Source: JAAYDF01 sp964511155 (GTDB lineage Bacteria; Planctomycetota; Phycisphaerae; UBA1845; PWPN01). Taken from it: a stretch of DNA of 52,179 bases. The stretch lies in assembly GCA_964511155.1 (NCBI GenBank), contig CAZEEJ010000011.1, forward strand, positions 1 to 52,179. The letters run 5' to 3'. The position numbers and the translations under genes are program-made. The notes under the pieces were generated by a model that was not told where the DNA came from, did no database searches, and saw only the letters and a list, made by a program, of their open reading frames with translations. The first letter of the stretch is position 1. Every line of letters starts with the position of its first letter. Below, in pieces: positions 13,267 to 19,603 of the stretch.

Positions 13267-16200
13267 TCATGCGGTGGTCTGTCTTGCGGTTACTCGCAAG
13301 AGGCGCGCAGGCATTGGCTGTTGCAGACGCCAGACGATGCTGATGGGCCGACTGCCTTCGTGCGAAACGTACTCCCCCGGACCCAGGTAGCAGTACGGTG
13401 AGGCCAAGCCATTGGGCAAGCGTTTGTACTCGCGGACAAACAGTAGCGGGGTGTAGCCCATGCTTCGGTGGTGGATGTAACGATGCCCCGTTGGCGAGGC
13501 GACGGATGTTGTGCTCTGCGATTGCCAGTGGAACAACCGGTCGCTGATGGCATAGTCTTCGTACATCGTCGTTGGCGAGTAGGCGGTTTCGGTCTTATGC
13601 AACGTGACGAAGAAGACATCTGTTTTCGCGTTGGGCATATGCAACACGCCTTCGCGGAAATCGGGGCGACGTTCGAGGGTCCAGTGGCCCAGCCCAACCA
13701 GGATTTCGTCTCGTGTGTAGGTTGCGTGCAGGGCCAGCGGGCCCGAGAGCGCCGGCTTGATAGACTCGAAGCGTGTGTGTGCAGCATGCAGGCGGTATTC
13801 GAGCACAGTGATTAGATCGCGATACGCCGCGGCATTTTCCCGCAACCTCCGAAATGCCCGTTCCGCAGACCATCCATTGCTCTCAGCACCGAAGAGCGTA
13901 ACGAAAAGCAATGTCATTCGGCGATCCACAAGGGGATCGGCCGTCGCGGCATTGCCGTTGCGGAGCCATCGCAACAAGAACTGGATCTGATGCGGGTCGT
14001 CGATGTGGGCAAGCCGACGGATACCTTTTGCGAGCAGTTCCTCATCTCTGTCTTGTGGGGCGTCGAGCAATTCAGCATCGGCGAGGAGGCGAGACCAAAG
14101 CCCGCGTTTGAGAAGCTCGTCAAGCTCCGTATGCAGGTATTCCACTGCTTCGCGAATTGTCGGGGGTCGGCCGAGGTGTCGGCCCAGTTCCTTCATCTCG
14201 CTGACCATCTGCGGCCGGCGCAGGTGGAGGGACTGGCGAATGTTCTCCAGAACCTGCTGCTGAGCCACGCGCTCGAGCCTGATCGCGCAACCAGCCGGCA
14301 GGTGTGGGAAGCCCTGCTCGACCTCCTGGTCGAGCCTTACCGTCGGCTCACTGCTCAACGCGCGCAACCGCGATGCGAAGCGGAAACGGCGATGTTGCGC
14401 ACCGATCAAATCGAGCACCGTCAGGCACTCTTTTTCTTCGTGCAGACGAAGACCGCGCCCGAGTTGCTGGAGGTACACCGTGAGGCTTTCGGTTGGCCGA
14501 AGCAGCAGCACGGTATCGGCTACCGGGATGTCCACACCTTCGTTGTACAAGTCAACCACAAATAGAAAGTTCACTTCCCGTCGTACCAGCTTCTGCTGAG
14601 CCAACCGACGCTCCTCGTCGTCGCTTTGCGCCGACAGCGCCATGGCGGGTAAGCCGTGATCGGTGAAGAATCGTGCCATGAAGCTCGCATGGGCGACACT
14701 AACGCAGAAGCCAAGTCCGCGAGCCTGTTCCGGATCGAGCAGCAGCTCCCGCACCTTATCGAGTACCAGACCGGCACGCGCATCATTACCGGTGTACAAC
14801 TGGTCGAGTTGGCGCACGTCGTAACCGCCGCGTTGCCAGGTCAGGCCGTCGAGATCGACGCAGTCAGTGATACCGAAGTACTGAAAAGGGCACAGAAGCC
14901 GACGGTTAATCGCATCCGGTAAGCGGATTTCGGCACTGGCCTCGCCGTCAAACCAACGAAACACGTCCAAGCCGTCGGCACGCTCAGGTGTGGCAGTCAT
15001 ACCGAGTAGGACTTTGGGGCGCAGGTGATTCATGAGTCGCAGGTAACTCGGAGCTTCGGCGTGATGAAACTCGTCCACCACGACATAGTCAAAGTGCTCA
15101 GGCGGCAGCGCGACGAGATGGCGACTGTTATAGCTCTGGATTGAGCAGAACAGGTGCATCTGCTGCCCCGGATCTCTCCCGCCGACCAGCAGGTCACCGA
15201 AGTTCTGATCGCGGAGTACGGCCCGAAATGTGCCCAGCGCCTGGCTGAGGATTTCCTCTCGGTGGGCAATGAAGAGAAATGAAGGCCGATGGCCGTGAAC
15301 CTCCTGCGCGGAGCTCCATCGCGAATAGTCGAAGGCCGCTACCATGGTCTTTCCCGTGCCTGTAGCAGCAACAAGCAGATGGCGGTATTTGCCTTGGACC
15401 TCGCGCTCGGCAGAGAAGATATCAAGAATCTCCTCCTGATAGGGGTACGGATGGAGATTGAAGTGTGCGAGCGGCAGACCGTCTTCCCGCCATCCCCCCT
15501 TGCGCTCTCGCTGGATTGCTTGTCGCAGCTTTGGTCGGGACTCGTTGGTATACGGCTCGAATTCAATGTCGTTCCAGTATGTCTCGAACGTGCCGGCGAC
15601 CTTGGCCCAGAGGTGCGGTAACTCGTATTGGCTGATCTTCGAGGTCCATTCCAGTCCTTCACTGAGAGCGGCGTGCGAGAGATTAGCCGAGCCTACATAC
15701 GCGCATCCAAAGCCCGTGGCACGGTGGATGAGATACGCCTTGGCGTGCAGACGGGTGCGTTTAGTGTCGTAGCTGACGCGTACTTGAGTGTTCGGCAATG
15801 CGCTGAGTGCGTCAATGGCCTTGGGGTCGGTAGCACCCATATAGCTCGTGGTGATCAGCCGTAATCGAGGAGAGCCGTCGTCGGTAGTCTGGCTGACCAG
15901 CCCACGAAGATCGTCGAGGATCATTCGTAACCCGCTCCAGCGGACGAACGAGCACAGGAGGTCTACTCGTTGCGCGCTGGCAATTTCCTTGCGCAATTGC
16001 GAAGCAAGGGATGGGTCAAGCCGGGTACTGGTAAGTAAGGCGCTACGACTCAATGGTGTATCGGGGCGATCCGGTCTGGAATCAGTGGCCTGCGCATGCA
16101 CAGCAAGCAACCGGCGGAGAGGATCGGCGAGGCGTGCTCGATCCGCCCAGTCCTCGCCCAATTCATCAACCAGTATGGCAAGGATACGGTCCACCAACCG

Positions 16201-16422
16201 GCGCTGTCGTTCAGCTCCTGCGTTGCCGCGAAACGTTGCCAGGGACGCGGCGAGCAGATGCTCAAGGTATTGTGCCACGGCGCCATGGGCGTCCTCTGGA
16301 TCAACGTCAGCCAGTGTGTAGAGCCGCGGATCGCCGCGTTTTTCCAGTTGGTCTCGATCCGCCTCGGCCAGCAGCTTCTCATAAAGCCCCGGCGGCAGAT
16401 TGTACTCGTGAGCTTCAGGCAT
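13267..16422 (-). CDS. PLD-like nuclease / SF2 helicase fusion with DUF3427 C-terminus
   Basis: A 1051-residue nucleic-acid enzyme. N-terminal helical part (1-130), then a phospholipase-D-like domain with one HxK motif (LHAKAYLIH, His226/Lys228, followed by GSANLS), then an SF2 helicase core: Walker A ATGTGKT (about 353-359), VVVDEFHHAE as motif II, MTATPERADG as motif III, and QQLGRGLRL as motif VI. The C-terminus matches the DUF3427 type (YEDYAISDRLFHWQSQ). Single-gene proteins of this kind occur in defence islands, and toxin-antitoxin genes flank it on both sides, so an anti-phage or restriction-like role is plausible but inferred. It is alone on its strand. The ATG at 16422 lacks a strong ribosome-binding site. 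Confidence 0.9.
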   Translation of the reverse strand: MPEAHEYNLPPGLYEKLLAEADRDQLEKRGDPRLYTLADVDPEDAHGAVAQYLEHLLAASLATFRGNAGAERQRRLVDRILAILVDELGEDWADRARLADPLRRLLAVHAQATDSRPDRPDTPLSRSALLTSTRLDPSLASQLRKEIASAQRVDLLCSFVRWSGLRMILDDLRGLVSQTTDDGSPRLRLITTSYMGATDPKAIDALSALPNTQVRVSYDTKRTRLHAKAYLIHRATGFGCAYVGSANLSHAALSEGLEWTSKISQYELPHLWAKVAGTFETYWNDIEFEPYTNESRPKLRQAIQRERKGGWREDGLPLAHFNLHPYPYQEEILDIFSAEREVQGKYRHLLVAATGTGKTMVAAFDYSRWSSAQEVHGHRPSFLFIAHREEILSQALGTFRAVLRDQNFGDLLVGGRDPGQQMHLFCSIQSYNSRHLVALPPEHFDYVVVDEFHHAEAPSYLRLMNHLRPKVLLGMTATPERADGLDVFRWFDGEASAEIRLPDAINRRLLCPFQYFGITDCVDLDGLTWQRGGYDVRQLDQLYTGNDARAGLVLDKVRELLLDPEQARGLGFCVSVAHASFMARFFTDHGLPAMALSAQSDDEERRLAQQKLVRREVNFLFVVDLYNEGVDIPVADTVLLLRPTESLTVYLQQLGRGLRLHEEKECLTVLDLIGAQHRRFRFASRLRALSSEPTVRLDQEVEQGFPHLPAGCAIRLERVAQQQVLENIRQSLHLRRPQMVSEMKELGRHLGRPPTIREAVEYLHTELDELLKRGLWSRLLADAELLDAPQDRDEELLAKGIRRLAHIDDPHQIQFLLRWLRNGNAATADPLVDRRMTLLFVTLFGAESNGWSAERAFRRLRENAAAYRDLITVLEYRLHAAHTRFESIKPALSGPLALHATYTRDEILVGLGHWTLERRPDFREGVLHMPNAKTDVFFVTLHKTETAYSPTTMYEDYAISDRLFHWQSQSTTSVASPTGHRYIHHRSMGYTPLLFVREYKRLPNGLASPYCYLGPGEYVSHEGSRPISIVWRLQQPMPARLLRVTARQTTA

Positions 16423-17068
16423 CGCTTATGGCAACTTCGCTGGAGCCTCGACTAGCCGTACCTCCACACCAGCGTGTCGGGCGAACCGCTCAGCGTGTCC
16501 CTCCCCCGGGCAAGCACGTCCAGGCTATCCTCCCGGTCCCGCTCGATCGTCGCCAGCGTCGCATCGGAGCCTTCCGAAAAGTAAGCCGGATCCCCTTATA
16601 CCCCCTCGGCCCGAATGACGCTACCTCCTCTCGTACGCCCGTGTCCCGTGTCAAGGGCTGGACGCCGTGATCCCTTGGGCCACGGGTGTGGCAAGGGTGT
16701 TCTGGGCGGATGACGACTCCCGGGGTCAGGGGGGGCGAAAGGCTGGAGGGGCGGGGGAAGGCAGAAGGGACAAAGGCAGAGAGGCTGAAGGCTGAAGGCT
16801 GAAGGCTGAAGGCTGAAGGAAGAAAGGCACAAAGGCAGAAGGCACAGAGGCACAAAGGCAGAAGGCACAGAGGCACAGAGGCTGAAGGCTGAAGGTTAGG
16901 GCGCTGGCGTTTGGTGGCGGTCGTTGCGGAAGGCGGGCGCTACGGGGGGGGCGGAGTTTTGCCGGTGCGGGGATGGGTTGGCACGCCGGCCGCCGTGGGA
17001 GGCGGCCGCTACGAGGTCGGTGCGGGGGGCGGGCGATGCGGGGTGGGTGCGGGGGGCGGGCGATAGGA
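16423..17068. repeat. Composite repeat, copy 1: GGCTGAA heptads plus GC-rich block
   Basis: Apart from a possible gene remnant, this stretch is repeat. About 16745-16891 is a tandem of 7-8-bp units (GGCTGAA, GGCAGAA, GGCACAAA, GGCACAGA). Then comes a GC-rich block with GCGCTGGCG, a TTGCCGGTGCGGGGATGGGT segment (about 16960-16979), CACGCCGGCCGCC and GGCGGCCGCTACG. The same order of parts recurs at 18118-18405 on the other side of the toxin-antitoxin pair. Confidence 0.8.
16452..16595 (-). pseudogene. Possible C-terminal gene remnant
   Basis: An open frame without a start codon, bounded by TAA (16596-16598) and TAG (16452-16454), reads a balanced, protein-like 47 residues (EGSDATLATIERDREDSLDV, ending DTLVWRYG). 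It sits directly upstream of the helicase gene, on the same strand. It could be the tail of a gene cut off by repeat insertion. Family not recognised; it may also be chance. Confidence 0.25.
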
Positions 17069-17076
17069 GGTCGGCC

Positions 17077-17105
17077 TTTACATGTGGTCCACATGCAACT
17101 ATACT
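17077..17105 (+). promoter_or_regulatory. Promoter and 15-bp palindromic operator of the FitAB-type pair; transcript probably leaderless
   Basis: TTTACA (17077-17082), 17 bases, TATACT (17100-17105), close to the vegetative consensus. A perfect 15-bp palindrome, CATGTGGTCCACATG, lies at 17081-17095 in the spacer, where a bound antitoxin would block polymerase. The ATG at 17112 is only 6 bases past the -10, which is where transcription should begin, so the mRNA would have no 5' leader. Confidence 0.65.
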
Positions 17106-17111
17106 ATGTGC

Positions 17112-17342
17112 ATGTCCAAGATGATCCAGATCCGCAACGTTCCCGATGCGCTGCACCGCAAGCTGAAGGCCCGGGCCGCCCTGGAGGGTTTGTCCCTTTC
17201 GGCGTACCTGATGAGGGAGGCGCAGCGGGCCGCGGAGCGACCTACGCTCGGCGAACTGCGGGAGCGGCTGCTGGGGCGAGCGCCGGCGACGGTCCACGAG
17301 CCGCCCGCCCGGGCGCTGCGGGCGGAAAGGGACCGGCGGTGA
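17112..17342 (+). CDS. FitA/VapB-type ribbon-helix-helix antitoxin
   Basis: A 76-residue antitoxin: MIQIRNVPDALHRKLKARAA then LEGLSLSAYLMREAQRAA, the FitA-like variant of the ribbon-helix-helix fold, followed by a flexible tail (PTLGELRERL, PPARALRAERDRR) that would fill the toxin groove. The ATG at 17112 coincides with the predicted transcription start; an internal ATG at 17121 is the alternative. The stop overlaps the toxin start by 4 bases. It would both inhibit the PIN toxin and repress at the palindrome upstream. Confidence 0.9.
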   Translation: MSKMIQIRNVPDALHRKLKARAALEGLSLSAYLMREAQRAAERPTLGELRERLLGRAPATVHEPPARALRAERDRR

Positions 17343-17731
17343 TCGTCGTCGACGCCTCGGTGATCCTGGAGTTGCTGCTGAATCGGCCTCCGGCCGGGCG
17401 GATCGCGCAACGGATTCTCGCCCCTGACGAAACGCTGCACGTCCCCCATCTGCTGGACCTGGAAGTCGCCCAGGTGTTCCGCCGCTACGTGCGGTGCGGC
17501 GACGTGGGCGCGGCCCGCGCCGCCACGGCGTTGGGCGATCTACTGGATTTGCCGTTGGCTCGCTATCCGCACGACCTGCTGCTTCCCAGGATCTGGGAGT
17601 TGCGCCATAACCTCTCCGCGTATGACGCGGCCTACGTGGCCTTGGCCGAGTTGCTTGGTGCCCCTCTGATTACTTCCGATGCGCGGTTGACCAGGTCCAG
17701 GGGGCACCGCGCCGCGGTGGAAACGATCTGA
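17339..17731 (+). CDS. PIN-domain ribonuclease toxin (VapC/FitB-type)
   Basis: A 130-residue PIN ribonuclease toxin. The acidic metal-binding residues are in place: Asp in IVVDASVILELLL near the N-terminus, Glu in LDLEVAQVF, Asp in LSAYDAAYVALAE and Asp in LITSDARL. The GTG at 17339 overlaps the antitoxin stop, and the fold starts immediately there; earlier in-frame codons lie within the antitoxin and are not used. A CGGTTCA/TGAACCG hairpin at 17737-17758 follows the stop and may end the transcript. RNA target unknown. Confidence 0.92.
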   Translation: MIVVDASVILELLLNRPPAGRIAQRILAPDETLHVPHLLDLEVAQVFRRYVRCGDVGAARAATALGDLLDLPLARYPHDLLLPRIWELRHNLSAYDAAYVALAELLGAPLITSDARLTRSRGHRAAVETI

Positions 17732-17806
17732 CTAGCGGTTCACGGGGTGCTGAACCGGTAGCGGTGCTTTCAATGTGCGGGACGTTCGTGGGTCCGCCTG
17801 GCGGCC

Positions 17807-17898
17807 GGCGTTCATCGGCGTGTATCGGCGGTTCGTTACCTTCTTGGAGCCGGGCGGAGGGAGGAAACGAACCGCCGATGAACGCGGATGAACGCCGA
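17807..17898. repeat. CGGCGTTCAT-type foldback
   Basis: Two 32-base arms at 17807-17838 and 17867-17898 are near-perfect inverted repeats, each built from TCGGCG/TTCATCGGCG units, with a 28-base loop. It follows the FitAB pair. Short frames through it are repeat translations. Confidence 0.85.
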
Positions 17899-17918
17899 TG
17901 GGGGACGGATAACCGTTT

Positions 17919-18021
17919 GTAGCCGTTCACAGGCCTCTCTTTGTCCCGGCGACTCAACCCCGTTGACGGTAGGCCGGAATACACTTGGTGGCTTGGTGGT
18001 TCGACTCGTGAACGGTTACCG
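17919..18021. repeat. Short element with AACCGTTCAC/GTGAACGGTT ends
   Basis: The left end GTAGCCGTTCACAGG (17919-17933) and right end GTGAACGGTTACC (18009-18021) are inverted and match the ends of the 327-bp element at 45775-46101 (GTAACCGTTCACAGG, GTGAACGGTTG). About 103 bp long, no gene inside, no clear target duplication. Confidence 0.6.
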
Positions 18022-18105
18022 ATCTGAGCGTGAGCTAGCCCCTGTTTCTTGTTTGGCGGTGTGCTGGGACCTGGAGTTTGCGGGTCGGTGGGGGTTTGAG
18101 AGGTA

Positions 18106-18115
18106 NNNNNNNNNN
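18106..18115. other. Assembly gap (10 N)
   Basis: Ten N between a GTTTGAGAGG context and a GGCTAAAG heptad array. The true gap length is unknown; the repeat beside it is a likely cause of the break. Confidence 1.
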
Positions 18116-18117
18116 GA

Positions 18118-18405
18118 AAAGAGGCTAAAGGCCAAAGGCTGAAGGCTGAAGGGTGGAGGCACAAAGGCAGAAGGCAGAAGGCACAAAGGCACGGAGGCAC
18201 AGAGGCACAGAGGCACAAAGGCTGAAGGCAGAGAGGCTAAAGGCTGAAGGCTGAAGGGTATGGCACTGGCGCTTTCCTGCGGCCGCCACGGGGGGCGGCC
18301 GCTACGGGTGTGGGATCGGCGGGTTGCCGGTGCGGGGACGGGTTAGCACGCCGGCCGCCACGGCTCGGCTGAGCTCGCCGAAGTCGGGGGGCGGCCGCTA
18401 CGTCG
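18118..18405. repeat. Composite repeat, copy 2: GGCTGAA heptads plus GC-rich block
   Basis: Same components and order as 16745-17068: tandem GGCTGAA/GGCACAAA/GGCAGAA units (about 18118-18257), GCACTGGCG, TTGCCGGTGCGGGGACGGGT (about 18324-18343), CACGCCGGCCGCC and GGCGGCCGCTACG. Ends just before the deacetylase ribosome-binding site. It forms a direct repeat around the toxin-antitoxin pair. Confidence 0.8.
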
Positions 18406-18432
18406 CGCGCGTCAGGAGGCATGGGTCAGAGC

Positions 18433-19188
18433 ATGAGTCAGGAATCGCTGGATATTGTGTTTGCCGCGCCGCATCCGGACGATCTGGAGATCGGGTGCGG
18501 GGGGACGATTGCCCTGCTGGTGGACCAGGGATACCGCGTGGGAATGGTCCACCTGACGAACGGGGAGCCGACGCCGCGGGGGTCGGTGGAGACGCGGTTG
18601 GCGGAGGCCCGGACGGCGGCGGAGATCCTCGGGGCCCAGGTGTGCGAGATTCTGCCGCTGACGAACCGCGAGTTGATGGACGAGCCGGCCGCCCGCTACG
18701 CGCTGGCGACCGTTCTGCGGCGGTACCGCCCGCGGATCCTGGTGGGTTTGGCGGGCCGTACGGTGGCTGCGTCGCCGGACCACTATCAGGCGCAGCTCAT
18801 CACCGAGGCCGCCCGGTTCTACGCCCAACTGACCCGCTGGGACGACCGGTTCGGCGGAACTTCGCCCTATCGCGTGGATCACCTGGTATACCGGCCGATC
18901 CCGTCGTCGGCGGAGGCGCACCTGTTCCCCGCCCAGTTCGTGGTGGATATCCAGAAGACCCTGGACCGTAAGCTCGAGGCAGTGCGCTGCTACCAGTCGC
19001 AATTCACCGGCGAGCGCTGGGAGGGGATCAAACACTACATCCTCAGCATGGCCGGCGTCGACGGGATGCGCTGCGGCTATCGCTACGGTGAGATGTATGC
19101 CCTGCCGCGGCCGTTGGGGGTCAAGGACATGGTGGCTGCACTGAGCCCGTGGGAGATTCCTGCGCCGATTGATCCGCCGCAGACGTGA
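18433..19188 (+). CDS. PIG-L/LmbE-family zinc deacetylase (BshB1-like)
   Basis: A 251-residue zinc-dependent N-deacetylase. The metal site motif PHPDDLEIGCGG is near residues 13-24 and the second histidine motif SPDHYQA about residue 113. Relatives remove acetyl from GlcNAc conjugates, as in bacillithiol (BshB1) or mycothiol synthesis. AGGAGG at 18414-18419 is one base from the ATG at 18421, too close, so the ATG at 18433 is preferred, although its spacing of 13 is long. Cytoplasmic, no signal. Composite repeats lie upstream and a GAAGTGA foldback starts 5 bases after the stop; no thiol-pathway neighbours are visible, so the substrate is open. Confidence 0.9.
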   Translation: MSQESLDIVFAAPHPDDLEIGCGGTIALLVDQGYRVGMVHLTNGEPTPRGSVETRLAEARTAAEILGAQVCEILPLTNRELMDEPAARYALATVLRRYRPRILVGLAGRTVAASPDHYQAQLITEAARFYAQLTRWDDRFGGTSPYRVDHLVYRPIPSSAEAHLFPAQFVVDIQKTLDRKLEAVRCYQSQFTGERWEGIKHYILSMAGVDGMRCGYRYGEMYALPRPLGVKDMVAALSPWEIPAPIDPPQT

Positions 19189-19193
19189 GGGGG

Positions 19194-19299
19194 GAAGTGA
19201 GAGGTGAGAAGTGAGAGGTGAGAAGTGAGAGGTAATAAGTGAGAGATAAGAAGCTTTGGCTTCTGTGGCACGGGCTTCTGACTTCTCACTTTTCACTTT
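19194..19299. repeat. GAAGTGA/GAGGTGA foldback, gene-less
   Basis: A forward array of eight 7-bp units at 19194-19249, decaying toward its end, and an inverted array at 19275-19299 (CTTCTGACTTCTCACTTTTC) enclose 25 bp. Same unit as in the microcompartment operon 15 kb away. Confidence 0.85.
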
Positions 19300-19370
19300 C
19301 CCAGCGATGCGGTCTCGTTCGGACGGGCGGTGGCCGTGTACGCGATCGCACTGCTCAAAGAGCAGTGGCA

Positions 19371-19480
19371 CACGGGGGCGTTTCACGGGTTCGTGCGAAG
19401 CCGCAAGCGGCGGGGTCGATTCACACACGGGAGCGTTGCACGGGTTGGTGCGAAGCCGCGAGCGGCGGGATCACTTCACA
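19371..19480. repeat. Tandem duplication of a 55-bp unit
   Basis: Units at 19371-19425 and 19426-19480 match at 48 of 55 positions, head to tail; each contains GCGAAGCCGC. No credible gene covers them. The rest of 19300-19603 shows nothing recognisable. Confidence 0.75.
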
Positions 19481-19603
19481 CCGAGCGGCTGGGCTGCTTA
19501 ACACGATGGTCCGCGGGGAGTATGTTTGCGGCACGCGTGGTTCGGGGGTCCGGACCATCATCGACGTGACCTGGCGGCCGGCATGGCGAACCACACAGCA
19601 CGA

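Noticed and set aside
19330..19569. Short frame MAVYAIALLKEQWHTG through the tandem 55-bp units
   Set aside because: Its middle translates the duplicated repeat; no ribosome-binding site or family resemblance.
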